Positions 24,149 to 34,418 are shown, counted from the stretch's first letter. The stretch is DNA of 46,520 nt from an uncultured bacterium (GCA_949284415.1 CASDVM010000014.1:1-46520); one strand, 5' to 3'. Made by a program: numbers and translations. Notes: generated by a model from the sequence alone, not told the origin.

Positions 24149-24868
24149 TTGAAGCAATGTATTTACATATTTAAAAATTTATGCCATAATAGTGATATGG
24201 AACATCACTTAAATAAATATTTTGGGTTTACTCTGGCAGAAGTTTTAATTACTCTCGGAATTATCGGTGTTGTGGCTGCGATGACTATGCCGTCTTTAAT
24301 TCAGAATTACCAGAAAAGACAAACTGCAGTGAGACTGGAAAAGTTTTATTCCATAATGAGTCAGGCAGTTCTTCAATGGCAGAATGATGAAGGAATTATT
24401 ACCGGTGATAGTATGTTCACTCTGGAAGATGTTAATAATCTTGAAAAATTGAAAAACTGGTTTAATAACGGCATTGGCAAATATATAAAAACAATAACCG
24501 ATGAAGATGAACACGGGAAATATTATAAAGTGGCCTTTGCAGACGGAAGCGGATTTTCTGCGTATATCGGCAGGTATGGAGCTTTAGAACCTGTGGTATA
24601 TTTCTTTTACTGCACAGAATATAAATACTGCAGATATGAATCCTATGACGGTAAAAGGACATTTTTGTTTACATTATATAAGGGCAAATTTATTACATCT
24701 TACCCTGCATCTGATAATTTAACAAGAGATGAATTAATTAAAAAATGTAAAGTTGGAAACGGTAAAGACAGACGCCACGATTGTGCAAGATTAATTCAAG
24801 TTGATGGATGGGAAATCAGAAAAGATTATCCATGGAATCAAATTTTGACAGAAGATGAAACGGATTAG
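24149..24868 (+). CDS. Type IV pseudopilin body, locus B
   Basis: This frame carries HLNKYFG then FTLAEVLITLGIIG, a standard prepilin signal cut after Gly, then a hydrophobic helix and a globular domain ending CARLIQVDGWEIRKDYPW. The C-terminal signature is shared with locus A and the gene at 30.1 kb. Possible starts are TTG 24149, ATG 24197 (a short leader MEHHLNKYFG, but no ribosome site), or ATG 24087 through the C10 run. The first two lack the strong promoter-proximal ribosome site, so the C10-dependent start is favoured, although the short leader from ATG 24197 would be normal for a prepilin. It should be inserted in the inner membrane and processed by prepilin peptidase. Confidence 0.8.
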   Translation: MKQCIYIFKNLCHNSDMEHHLNKYFGFTLAEVLITLGIIGVVAAMTMPSLIQNYQKRQTAVRLEKFYSIMSQAVLQWQNDEGIITGDSMFTLEDVNNLEKLKNWFNNGIGKYIKTITDEDEHGKYYKVAFADGSGFSAYIGRYGALEPVVYFFYCTEYKYCRYESYDGKRTFLFTLYKGKFITSYPASDNLTRDELIKKCKVGNGKDRRHDCARLIQVDGWEIRKDYPWNQILTEDETD

Positions 24869-24901
24869 CAATTTTTCTATTCTTCATGTTTTAATATACA
24901 T

Positions 24902-27697
24902 GTGGTTAGAATAAATTCAATTAATGGTGTAAATAATTACAATATAAATAACAAGCCTGCATTCAAAGGCAGAGAAGTTCAAACAAATCCGCAGATTGGA
25001 CAATTGCCTGATATTCAGCCTGATTATGCTGTTAAAGCTCCAATTTCATATATTAAAACAGGCGAAATAAATTTTCCTTATGATACGAAAGCTTACTGTT
25101 ACAAACTTTCAAACGGTCAAAAGGTAATTATTGTCCCGCAGGAAGGTGAAACCGTTTTGCGTACTTACGTCAATACAGGATCAATGAATGAACCTGATAA
25201 ACTTCGCGGAATCAGCCACTATATAGAACATAATTTATTTAACGGATCTCAGGGGATTGAAAACGGCGACTTTTTTAAACAGGTTGATAAAATGGGAGCA
25301 TCTACAAACGCCTCTACAGGCTTTGCGGAAACAAATTATTACATAAGCTCTAACCTTTTAAATGACAGTGATCTGGAAACAAAGATCAAACTTCACTCAT
25401 CAATGCTTGAAACTCCAATTTTTGCCCTGGAAAAACTGGAAAAAGAAAAAGATATTGTAAATTCCGAAATAAATATGATAACTTCAGATCCGGAAAATTT
25501 GGCAATCAATAAGATGATAAAAAATCTTTACGGGATTAAATCAACATCTACAGACATGATAGGCGGAACAACCGATAACATTACTAACCTTACAAGAGAA
25601 GATGTTGTAAATTATTTTAATAACAATTACTATCCTGCAAATATGGTAACAGTAATTACAGGAGATGTAAAACCTGATGAGACAATAAAGCTTATCTCAA
25701 AATACTTTACATCAAAAAAACAACCGCAAACACAAAGACATATTGAAAAATTTAACCCTATACAAAAAACCGTAAGAGAAGATTTAATCTCTGATAAAGC
25801 AAATGCTTCATCAATAGTTGTAGGTTTTAACGGACCAACATCAGATAATACAAAAGACCGAATTTATACAAAAGCTTTATTGTATCTTCTTTCAGCATCA
25901 CCGACTTCGCGTATAGATAAAAAAATTAAGCCGTATAATACCGGAACACGTGCAGAAGATGAAAAAATCAGCACAAATAACAAAGACGGCCGTTTGCTGA
26001 TGATTACATCAGAATGCTCTGATGAAAATTCTGAAAAAGTATTGAAAAACATCTTCAATGAAATCGGAAATATCGCAAATAACCCGCCAACTGATGATGA
26101 AATGCAGATAGTAAAAAAAAGAATGCTTAACAATTTTTCACTCTTATTTGAAAATTCATTCGGGACAAATAATGCAATTGGAACATCAGTATTAGAAAAT
26201 AACGAAGATTATCTAAATAACTTTGAACAAATAGTAAAATCAATGACTGCAGAAGATCTTGTTAATACAGCCAAAAAATATCTTGACATAAACAAAGCCT
26301 CTGTAGCTGTAGTGCACCCGTCATCCGCTAATGCAGAAAGTATTCGGAAAAATTATAAAAATGTATCATTTACGGGTGCAAAAAAAGAAGCAATAAATAT
26401 GGCCGATGTTAAAGAATACAATATGCCTAACAACTACCGTATTGCAACAATAAATTCAAGAACAGACAATGTTAAAATAAATTTCCGCATATCAACGGAT
26501 GAAACTTATAACGGCAGCCCCTCAGCACGGCTTGTGCTTGATAAAATTCTCGATGAAGGTTCTATGCAGAGAAATCAAGAGGATTTTCAAACAGATTTGG
26601 CAAAAAACGGAATCACAAGTTCAATTGGCGCAGGATACGATTCAATATCAGCAGCAGTAACATGTAACAGTGAAGATGTAATCAAAGCCTTAAAAAACTT
26701 GCAGGAAGTTGTTGAAAACCCGAGATTTACAGATTCTGAATTTGAACATGCTAAAGCTGATATAAAAGAAGCTATTCTGACATCTGATAAATCAGCATTT
26801 GATAAACTTGAAAATGAAATCTATAAAGGACTGCCGGCAGGTTATTCCAAAGAGGAGATACTTAAAGATCTGGAGACATTAAAACTTGATGATGTTAAAG
26901 CTCTTTATGATTACACTATGAAAAACGGCAAAAGCGAAATTGCAATCTCGGCGCCGTTTGACAAAAAGCCTGAATTAAATCAGCAAATCTTTAACACTGT
27001 TGCAGGCTTTAAATCAGTTCAGCCGTATAATCCGAAAGTTTTACAGGAAATTTATAAACCGTCAGAACAAACAAAAGTTTTAACGGATACTGATTTTAAG
27101 AATCAGGCTGAAATAGTTGAAGCATACAAATTTCAGGTAAACGAAAATATTAAAGACCGCATAGCTCTTGAGCTTTTGAGCACAATTTTAGGAGGCAACC
27201 CTTCTTCCAGACTGTTCAGCGACCTGAGAGAACAGCAAAAACTAGCTTATCATGTAAGCTCAAACCTTGAAACTTACAATAATATCGGACTTTTAACATT
27301 AAAAATCGGTACAACTACAGATAACAAAGAAACGGGCGAACAAAGCTTTGACAATGTTCAAAAAGCAATTACAGGCTTTAATAAACATATAGAAAAACTG
27401 AAAAAAGAAAAAGTTTCGCAAGATGAATTAAATAATGCAAAATTAAGCCTGAAAAATACTCTGCTAAATTCAAATAATACACCGTTCGGGAGAACAATCA
27501 GCCTTTTGCAGGGGCTTGAATCACCTTACGGAATAAACAGAGAAAACCGGTTATATAATGAAATAGATAAGATTACTGCAGACGATATTTATAATACAGC
27601 AAACTACATTTTTTCAGGCAAACCTACTTACTCAATAGTTGCAACAGAAGACACCCTTAATGCAAATAAAGAATTTTTAGCTTCTCTGACAAAATAA
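24902..27697 (+). CDS. M16-family zinc metallopeptidase with F-x-G leader
   Basis: The protein has 931 residues with two M16 units. The inverted zinc motif HxxEH is HYIEH at residues 106-110, with the third ligand Glu189 in VNSEINM, 79 residues later, as expected. The second half (from about residue 500) has the fold but no HxxEH, and carries the R/Y-type segment SSRLFSDLREQQKLAYHV near residue 768. This is the usual one-active, one-inactive arrangement. There is no signal peptide. The leader contains PAFKG, the F-x-G motif shared with other genes here. The GTG start at 24902 lacks a good ribosome site. Substrate unknown: peptide scavenging or export processing are possible. Confidence 0.85.
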   Translation: MVRINSINGVNNYNINNKPAFKGREVQTNPQIGQLPDIQPDYAVKAPISYIKTGEINFPYDTKAYCYKLSNGQKVIIVPQEGETVLRTYVNTGSMNEPDKLRGISHYIEHNLFNGSQGIENGDFFKQVDKMGASTNASTGFAETNYYISSNLLNDSDLETKIKLHSSMLETPIFALEKLEKEKDIVNSEINMITSDPENLAINKMIKNLYGIKSTSTDMIGGTTDNITNLTREDVVNYFNNNYYPANMVTVITGDVKPDETIKLISKYFTSKKQPQTQRHIEKFNPIQKTVREDLISDKANASSIVVGFNGPTSDNTKDRIYTKALLYLLSASPTSRIDKKIKPYNTGTRAEDEKISTNNKDGRLLMITSECSDENSEKVLKNIFNEIGNIANNPPTDDEMQIVKKRMLNNFSLLFENSFGTNNAIGTSVLENNEDYLNNFEQIVKSMTAEDLVNTAKKYLDINKASVAVVHPSSANAESIRKNYKNVSFTGAKKEAINMADVKEYNMPNNYRIATINSRTDNVKINFRISTDETYNGSPSARLVLDKILDEGSMQRNQEDFQTDLAKNGITSSIGAGYDSISAAVTCNSEDVIKALKNLQEVVENPRFTDSEFEHAKADIKEAILTSDKSAFDKLENEIYKGLPAGYSKEEILKDLETLKLDDVKALYDYTMKNGKSEIAISAPFDKKPELNQQIFNTVAGFKSVQPYNPKVLQEIYKPSEQTKVLTDTDFKNQAEIVEAYKFQVNENIKDRIALELLSTILGGNPSSRLFSDLREQQKLAYHVSSNLETYNNIGLLTLKIGTTTDNKETGEQSFDNVQKAITGFNKHIEKLKKEKVSQDELNNAKLSLKNTLLNSNNTPFGRTISLLQGLESPYGINRENRLYNEIDKITADDIYNTANYIFSGKPTYSIVATEDTLNANKEFLASLTK

Positions 27698-27706
27698 TGT
27701 CTAAAA

Positions 27707-28096
27707 TTACTTTAATCTGATATCATTAGGAGATACCGCAAAAGAAGTTCCCGTACCGTTATCGTCAGGGATGAATGTTACAGGTACATAAACATATTTA
27801 CCGCATGCATTAACTGTCCAAACTTCTTTCCATGGAGAACTGGCATATCTTTGCCCGTTATATATCCTGTTAAATTCCGGCATTTTTTCAAGCTTTGTAT
27901 CAGTTACAGACAAATCAGTACAATTTTTTATTTGAACTGAAACAGCAGCGAATACTGACATAGTGGCATCTCTTTGCAATAACTGACTTGCAATCGAATC
28001 TCCAGGATACCTTCCGCCATTTTCACGAGCATAAACATTACAAGATACCAAAAAGAGTAATGTTAAAATTAAAGATGATAAAAAATATTTTTTCAT
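27707..28096 (-). CDS. Small secreted protein, paralogue 1 (WxxxWTxxACG family)
   Basis: The 129-residue protein has a signal peptide (MKKYFLSSLILTLLFLVSC) and could be a lipoprotein, as VSC-N resembles a weak lipobox. The mature part has a Cys in VQIKNCTDLSVTDTKL and the motif PWKEVWTVNACGKYVYVPV. The neighbouring gene has the same layout (CKKFMLSDTKV, WSEEWTIDACGIDVVIPI), so the two are tandem paralogues and the two Cys probably form a disulfide. The start at 28096 follows AGGAG. Function unknown. Confidence 0.65.
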   Translation of the reverse strand: MKKYFLSSLILTLLFLVSCNVYARENGGRYPGDSIASQLLQRDATMSVFAAVSVQIKNCTDLSVTDTKLEKMPEFNRIYNGQRYASSPWKEVWTVNACGKYVYVPVTFIPDDNGTGTSFAVSPNDIRLK

Positions 28097-28115
28097 ATTT
28101 ACTCCTAAATTAAAC

Positions 28116-28493
28116 TTACTGCTTAGGATCTTTGATATCATATTTTACCCCATGACCCGTTGTAGTAAAATCTATTGGAATTACAACATCAATTCCGCAG
28201 GCATCAATAGTCCACTCTTCAGACCAAGTACCGCCAATTTCCTTACCGTTTCTGCCATATTCAATATTTGCTTTTTCTTTGGTTACTTTTGTATCGGACA
28301 ACATAAATTTTTTACAGCCGCTTATCGCTCTTGCAGTTTTAGAATAAACATAACCTAAAACTACAGCCTGCATATTTTGAGGAAGCTGTGTTTTACCGGC
28401 CAGCGGAAGTTCTGTTCCAAGATAAGAACGTGCAAAAACTGCAGATGATGAAACCATAAATAATGCAAATAAACATACACAAATCTTTTTCAT
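28116..28493 (-). CDS. Small secreted protein, paralogue 2 (WxxxWTxxACG family)
   Basis: The 125-residue protein has a signal peptide (MKKICVCLFALFMVSSSAVFA) cut after AVFA. Shared features with paralogue 1 are a Cys in ISGCKKFMLSDTKV, then WSEEWTIDACG and a beta-rich end. AAAGGA precedes the ATG. It lies upstream of paralogue 1 on the same strand with a 19-base gap, probably one operon. Function unknown; it likely acts in the periplasm or outside the cell. Confidence 0.65.
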   Translation of the reverse strand: MKKICVCLFALFMVSSSAVFARSYLGTELPLAGKTQLPQNMQAVVLGYVYSKTARAISGCKKFMLSDTKVTKEKANIEYGRNGKEIGGTWSEEWTIDACGIDVVIPIDFTTTGHGVKYDIKDPKQ

Positions 28494-28599
28494 ACAAAAT
28501 CCTTTCGAAAAACTATTAATGATAATAACATATTGCACAAGAAAAGACAAGCTTAAAATAAAAAAGCCTGCCCTTTCACAAGTTTGATTAACAATAGTG

Positions 28600-28803
28600 T
28601 TAATTATTTTCAAAAACATCCCGATATGAAGTAATAGCATAAAAAATTGCACTGATACCGACAAGCCCGTAAACAATTCTTGACATGACAGTCATATCGC
28701 CGAAAATTAAAGCTACTAGATCAATATTAAAAAATCCAACAAGCCCCCAGTTCAAAGCCCCTATTAAAACCAAAATATAGCTGATAATTTTTACAACCTG
28801 CAT
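28600..28803 (-). CDS. DUF378-family two-helix membrane protein
   Basis: The 67-residue protein has two hydrophobic helices. IGALNWGLVGFFNIDLVALIFG is the DUF378 signature region, followed by SRIVYGLVGISAI. The family (YuzA-like) has no known function. A GAGGT ribosome site precedes ATG. It sits between the secreted pair and gap on the same strand, but the terminator at 28.9 kb separates it from gap. Confidence 0.85.
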   Translation of the reverse strand: MQVVKIISYILVLIGALNWGLVGFFNIDLVALIFGDMTVMSRIVYGLVGISAIFYAITSYRDVFENN

Positions 28804-28872
28804 AATTTACCTCACTTTCACAAATTATCTTCACCTGAAAGTAAAAATTATTAAATAGGTAAATACGGCAAT

Positions 28873-28906
28873 AAAAAAAGAGCCTGAAAAATATCAGACT
28901 CTTTTT
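28873..28906. terminator. Bidirectional terminator after gap
   Basis: AAGAGCCTGA and TCAGACTCTT form a stem with A/T runs on both sides, so it can work on either strand. On the minus strand it lies 23 bases after the gap stop codon. Confidence 0.75.
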
Positions 28907-28928
28907 ATGACTATAATTTTCTAACAAA

Positions 28929-29972
<1,044 letters not shown>

Positions 29973-30056
29973 TTATATCATCAACAAAAAAACTAATCAA
30001 GTAGGGAGAGCCGTTTGAAATATTAAAAAAAGGTTAATTATTTTATTAAAATTACA

Positions 30057-30680
30057 CTAGAATCTAAACGGATAATCTTTCGAAATCCGCCAGCCGTCAA
30101 TCATTATTAGAGCAGCACAATAATCATTTCCATCAGAAGTTTCCGCGGCACACCCAAAAGATCCTTTAAACAAATCCTCTCTCTTTCCAGTCCATTGCCA
30201 TGCATAAGGCTCAATCGGATTCTTAAAAGGCGTTAAATTAATATCATATGATACAGTATTAAAAACAAAATTAAATTTTTCAACCCCGCGTTTTTCACAT
30301 TTTGACGCAACAGGACAAAAAACAAATTCTGTACTGTTTCTTATATCTGACTCTGGATAAACAGGATAGAACATACTTCCATCAGGAAAATAATAATAAT
30401 TTTTGTTATTTTGGTGCTCTGTTTTAAGAAGTTTTAAATATTTTTTTAAATAATTTTCTATTAAAGGATTTTCTTCTGACACATCCCATTGCTGCCAATC
30501 TCCATATTCCTCAGTTGCCTGTAAAACAGCCTGATTCATAACTGTATAAAACTTTTTCAAACGTTCAACAACAAGATTTTTTCTATAATTAGAAATTAAT
30601 GCCGGCAGAGTTAAAGCAGCAACAATTCCTATAATTCCAAGAGTTATTAATACTTCTGCCAGAGTAAAACCTTTTTTCAT
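30057..30680 (-). CDS. Type IV pseudopilin without a C tract
   Basis: The 207-residue protein begins MKKG then FTLAEVLITLGIIG, the textbook short prepilin leader with cleavage after Gly. The globular domain ends CAALIMIDGWRISKDYPFRF, clearly the same family as loci A and B. Two further Cys pairs are present. The start has AAAGGAGGA seven bases upstream. There is no C run and no TTGACA/AATAAT cassette here, so this gene is the constitutively readable member and a useful control for the C10 loci. Confidence 0.88.
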   Translation of the reverse strand: MKKGFTLAEVLITLGIIGIVAALTLPALISNYRKNLVVERLKKFYTVMNQAVLQATEEYGDWQQWDVSEENPLIENYLKKYLKLLKTEHQNNKNYYYFPDGSMFYPVYPESDIRNSTEFVFCPVASKCEKRGVEKFNFVFNTVSYDINLTPFKNPIEPYAWQWTGKREDLFKGSFGCAAETSDGNDYCAALIMIDGWRISKDYPFRF

Positions 30681-30792
30681 AAATCCTCCTTTTATAAACA
30701 ATAGTTAAATAATATTATACAATTATATAATATTATTATATGAATATATAATATATTTTGCAAGTCTTTGCATAAAATGATAAATAATTCTT

Positions 30793-31002
30793 ATGATTAA
30801 GAATAAATTATCTGAAATTATGGGAAGAAGACGAATGAACATGGCAGAAGTTGCAAGAGAAGCAGGCTTGACTCATGTTACAGTCTTTAGAATTTACCAT
30901 GAAAAAACAAAAACAATAGAACTTGAAACTTTAGACAAATTGTGTAATGCTTTAAATTGTAGAGTTCAAGATATATTTGAACATGTTCCGGACAAAGATT
31001 AG
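30793..31002 (+). CDS. Small HTH (XRE-type) transcription regulator
   Basis: The 69-residue protein is nearly all one helix-turn-helix domain: MNMAEVAREAGLTHVTVFRIY is the HTH core and TIELETLDKLCNALNCRVQDIF the third and fourth helices. It resembles Cro/C1 and YozG types. No Shine-Dalgarno is visible; the AT-rich region upstream contains several TATAAT-like strings, so a leaderless transcript is possible. The small membrane protein 11 bases downstream may be in the same operon. Target genes are unknown. Confidence 0.8.
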   Translation: MIKNKLSEIMGRRRMNMAEVAREAGLTHVTVFRIYHEKTKTIELETLDKLCNALNCRVQDIFEHVPDKD

Positions 31003-31013
31003 GGAAAACATCA

Positions 31014-31346
31014 ATGAGAATAGCAAAAATCACAAACAGCCCGTGTTTTAACGGAGTATCTAATGGTAAAAAAGAAACATTTTTAGAAAAATTCCATTCC
31101 TGCACAAAAAATTCCGCAGATATGACGGACACAATTCTTGTACCCAGAACCATTTTTAAAGGTTATCTCGGGATTATGACAGGTACAACACTTGTAACAT
31201 TAGGCGGATTAGTAAATAAAACAAAGCATCCGAAACTTTTTAAAGGTACAATGGCTGCAGGACTTTTAACTTCACTATACGGAACTTATGCGTTTGTAAG
31301 ACCTTTTATTATAAAAGATGCACCGGGAGTGGCTAAAAATAAATAA
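31014..31346 (+). CDS. Small membrane protein with F-x-G leader
   Basis: The 110-residue protein has a short N-terminus MRIAKITNSPCFNG, which carries the F-x-G motif, then a polar segment and two hydrophobic helices near residues 53-70 and 78-95. No family is recognised. It follows the HTH gene with an 11-base gap. It might be a regulator target or a membrane-anchored partner. Confidence 0.5.
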   Translation: MRIAKITNSPCFNGVSNGKKETFLEKFHSCTKNSADMTDTILVPRTIFKGYLGIMTGTTLVTLGGLVNKTKHPKLFKGTMAAGLLTSLYGTYAFVRPFIIKDAPGVAKNK

Positions 31347-31389
31347 AAAAAGGAACTTATATCGCAGTTTACACCAAACAATATCTAAA

Positions 31390-31455
31390 TTGTCACCCTG
31401 AACTTGTTTCAGGGTCTAACTGATATGGAATGCTGAAATAAATTCAGCATGACAA
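31390..31455. repeat. Dispersed intergenic repeat with two hairpins
   Basis: Terminal TTGTCA/TGACAA (31390-31395 and 31450-31455) enclose two hairpins: CCCTGAA/TTCAGGG and TGCTGAA/TTCAGCA. Sequences of this form (CACCCTGAACTTGTTTCAGGGTC and so on) are widespread intergenic elements in many bacteria. It lies between convergent genes and may also act as a terminator. Confidence 0.7.
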
Positions 31456-31475
31456 AATGAAACATTTTAGATAAA

Positions 31476-32846
31476 TTACTGAGCGGATACGCAGGCTATA
31501 ATTGCATCTGTCAAGCGCTTTACAGGAACTATCTCAATACGCTTATCTTCAATTTTGTTTGCGTAAGGCACAATCGCTTTTTTAAAACCTGTCATTACAG
31601 CTTCATTCAAACGTTTTTCAATATTATTTACGGGATGAATTTCTCCTGACAGACCGATTTCACCGATTATGACAGTCTGCGGATCAACGACAACATCACG
31701 CGCACATGTTGCAACAGCAAGTGCAATGCCCAAATCTGCGGAAGGTTCATAAACATCTATTCCGCCCATTACATTTACATAAACATCCTGCTTTGAAAGA
31801 TTAAGCCCTACTCTTTTTTCTAATACTGCAAGAATTTGCAAAACCCTGCCGGTATCAACACCGTTTGTAACTCGTCTCGGGGTCGGGTAAGGAGTTGTAC
31901 CTACAAGTGCCTGAATTTCAACTAAAAGCGGACGTGTCCCCTCATTTGTTACAACAATTGCGCTTCCGGGAACTGACACCTGCGAACGCTCATTTAAAAA
32001 AAGTTCATTCGGATTTGTAACACATTTAAGCCCGTCTGTTCCCATTTCAAATATGCCGACTTCAGATGTGTTTCCGAAACGGTTTTTCATTGCTCTCAGC
32101 ATTCTGTAAGATTTATATTTGTCGCCTTCAAAATAAATAACCGTGTCCACCATGTGCTCTAAAACCTTAGGGCCTGCAATATTCCCGTCTTTTGTAACAT
32201 GACCTATTACAATAATTGTTATATTCTTTGATTTTGCGATATGCATTAAAAGATTTGTACATTCTCTGATTTGCGACACGCTGCCTGCAGAGCTTGCAAC
32301 ATTTTGGGAATAAATAGCCTGAATACTGTCAATAACAACGACATCAGGCACCAAATCTTCAATTTGTGATTTAATATTTTCCATAGAAGTCTGGGGATAA
32401 ATATATAAATTATCAGCATCTATAGAAAGCCTTTGCGAGCGGAGTTTCAGCTGACTTGCGCTTTCTTCAGCCGACACATACAAAACTTTCCTGTTACTTT
32501 TGCATAGTTCACCGCTTGTCTGTAAAAGAATGGTTGATTTGCCTATCCCGGGATCTCCCGCAATTAACACAAGCGAACCCTGAACCAGGCCACCGCCTAA
32601 AATTCTGTCAAACTCCGAAATATTTGTTGAAACTCTGACTTCTTCACCTATATGAATATCTTTTAAAAGTTCAGGTTTTTCTTTATTTATAAATTCATCA
32701 TGTGGAGAATTCAACACTGATTTTGTACTAAACTGCATCTCTTCAACAAGAGTCCCCCACGCGCCGCATTCGGGGCATTTGCCGAGGTAACCTGCCGTTT
32801 CATACCCGCATTCCGTACATACCCATTTAGATTTTACTTTTGCCAT
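31476..32846 (-). CDS. radA: DNA repair protein RadA
   Basis: The 456-residue RecA-related helicase acts in branch migration during recombination. A zinc finger CTECGYETAGYLGKCPEC starts near residue 9. The Walker A motif GDPGIGKSTI lies near 96, the RadA-specific KNRFG motif (AMKNRFGNTSEVG) near 255, and the Lon-protease-like C-terminal domain (GGIDVYEPSADLGIALAVA) near 365. I start at ATG 32846 because the zinc finger then follows directly as usual. The 50-residue upstream extension is derived from repeat sequence. It stands alone. Confidence 0.95.
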   Translation of the reverse strand: MAKVKSKWVCTECGYETAGYLGKCPECGAWGTLVEEMQFSTKSVLNSPHDEFINKEKPELLKDIHIGEEVRVSTNISEFDRILGGGLVQGSLVLIAGDPGIGKSTILLQTSGELCKSNRKVLYVSAEESASQLKLRSQRLSIDADNLYIYPQTSMENIKSQIEDLVPDVVVIDSIQAIYSQNVASSAGSVSQIRECTNLLMHIAKSKNITIIVIGHVTKDGNIAGPKVLEHMVDTVIYFEGDKYKSYRMLRAMKNRFGNTSEVGIFEMGTDGLKCVTNPNELFLNERSQVSVPGSAIVVTNEGTRPLLVEIQALVGTTPYPTPRRVTNGVDTGRVLQILAVLEKRVGLNLSKQDVYVNVMGGIDVYEPSADLGIALAVATCARDVVVDPQTVIIGEIGLSGEIHPVNNIEKRLNEAVMTGFKKAIVPYANKIEDKRIEIVPVKRLTDAIIACVSAQ

Positions 32847-33345
32847 AAATTGATTATACAATAAACAAAATCGGAACATAAGATATGTTATTGGAAGTGA
32901 AACAATCTGATGAAGATACCTTGTCGGTAAAAGAAAGTAGCGACAAGCGGATTGCGAGCTGAGGCTGGAGTGGCGGATGCGCTGAGCAATTGACAAGCAA
33001 AAACGCTAAACGCGAACAACCAAGCAAAAGTACCGCAAAGAAGCTCCCGGCTTTCACTTCGTTCACTGATCAATTGTAATTGCTCAACTTAAGCCGACTA
33101 AACTCGCTTATTGGTCATGCGAAACTTATTTAAGAATCTAATCTCTTTACCATTCAAACAGCACTCGTTATGATGTTGTTTCGTTAAACAGTAATTGTTA
33201 TTAGCCCCTCTCTCTAACTCTCTCCCCAAAGGGGCGAGAGAAAAAATAATTTTTTGTATGCTTTTGCGCAACGTAAAGACTTATTCTCTTATTTACCTAT
33301 TCAGTTATTCTCTTATAATAACATATCTTATGAAATTCTATTATA
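32847..33345. repeat. Gene-free spacer with G/C-rich repeats between radA and the lipoprotein
   Basis: No convincing gene. The part at 32930-33070 is G/C-rich relative to its surroundings and gives short Ala/Ser/Phe-rich minus-strand frames without ribosome sites, as expected for repeat sequence. At 33206-33240 CCCCTCTCTC...CTCTCCCCAAAGGGGCGAGAG is a member of the same palindrome family seen near 9.6 kb. The remainder is AT-rich and unremarkable. Confidence 0.6.
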
Positions 33346-33347
33346 TA

Positions 33348-33372
33348 AAAGGCGGTTTTAAAAACCGCCTTT
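33348..33372. terminator. Bidirectional hairpin terminator
   Basis: AAAGGCGGTTTT and AAAACCGCCTTT are perfect 12-base arms around one A. It lies six bases past the stop of the lipoprotein gene on the minus strand. Confidence 0.8.
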
Positions 33373-33377
33373 CATTC

Positions 33378-34418
33378 TTACTTCCTGTCTGTTTTATTTA
33401 TTAAAGATACATCATCTACTCTTAATGCAAAATAAGGCTTCATTTTATCTGCTTCTTGCAAGAATAAAACAAATGTGTCGTCAAAATAGAATTTACGCGG
33501 CTCTAACTTTTCAGGAACGAGTGCAGACATCTTGACCGCAATTGCAGCTTCTGATTTCAACTTAACACCTTCATTATCCATTTTGAAATCAATTGTCTCA
33601 AGCGCCTGGCTGATTATCAAATCAGTTCCTTTAATTTTATGATTACAAAGCTCATCAAATGATTTTTCTCTGTATAAACTAATATTCGGAACTTTCAATT
33701 CATCATCAGAATTGAATTTTGACGGGCCTTCATAGTAGACCTTTTTCATAAACATATCTGAATACAGTTTGTCAAAAGTTTTGTCATCATCTGTTCTATA
33801 AAGATAAACTATATCATTACCATCAGTTCTTATTGCAACAGCAAAATCGTCTTTAGAATTGTAGAACAATACATTTATCATATTATCTAAATTTTTGTCG
33901 CTGTTTTCATCGATTCCGAAGTAATCAACTTTTCTAAAAGAATGCGCAAATCTTGCAGGCTTAAGTTTATCAAATGCCGTTAAGAATTTAAAATCTTTTT
34001 TAAGCATTGCATAAATAAAATATTTTCCGGGGGCAGGAGTCCAGTCAAAAGAATTCAAAATATCGCTTGTTTCATTAAATTTTTCTTTAATCGCTGTTTC
34101 AATCTGTGCTTTTAACTCGGGTGAAGTTTCTCCGTACGTTTTGTAATAAGAATCTTCCGACAATTGATCCGCTTTAAATTTTTGTTTGTTGAGCTGTTTT
34201 GCAAGCGGAGATTTATAATCTTCAAATTTTACGGGACCTTTCACAATCCCGTCCATCAAATCATTCCATACAAGCTGGAATGTACCAACCCAGACTCTGT
34301 TTGCCTGCTCTGATTTCGAAGATAACAGAGGCAGAACCTCCAAATTTCTGTCGGCTCTTGCCATTGCACATCCGCCGGCAAGCAGTAAAATACAGAATAA
34401 TACCAGTAACTTTTTCAT
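33378..34418 (-). CDS. Predicted lipoprotein, possibly a divergent serpin
   Basis: The 346-residue protein has a signal sequence ending LLAGGCAMA, which looks like a lipobox, so it is probably membrane-anchored and faces the periplasm or cell surface. The C-terminal region SEAAIAVKMSALVPEK followed by FYFDDTFVLFL and PYFALRV resembles the serpin hinge, the P-F-L-F strand and the last strand; ANRVWVGTFQLVW near residue 39 resembles the first serpin helix. The serpin assignment is tentative; no clear reactive-site residue can be read. AAGGAG precedes the ATG. A hairpin terminator follows. Confidence 0.5.
   Translation of the reverse strand: MKKLLVLFCILLLAGGCAMARADRNLEVLPLLSSKSEQANRVWVGTFQLVWNDLMDGIVKGPVKFEDYKSPLAKQLNKQKFKADQLSEDSYYKTYGETSPELKAQIETAIKEKFNETSDILNSFDWTPAPGKYFIYAMLKKDFKFLTAFDKLKPARFAHSFRKVDYFGIDENSDKNLDNMINVLFYNSKDDFAVAIRTDGNDIVYLYRTDDDKTFDKLYSDMFMKKVYYEGPSKFNSDDELKVPNISLYREKSFDELCNHKIKGTDLIISQALETIDFKMDNEGVKLKSEAAIAVKMSALVPEKLEPRKFYFDDTFVLFLQEADKMKPYFALRVDDVSLINKTDRK

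Noticed and set aside
32854-33073. Two overlapping minus-strand frames between radA and the lipoprotein gene
   Set aside because: G/C-rich repeat sequence with Ala/Ser/Phe-rich translations; they include the repeat-derived extension upstream of the real radA start.
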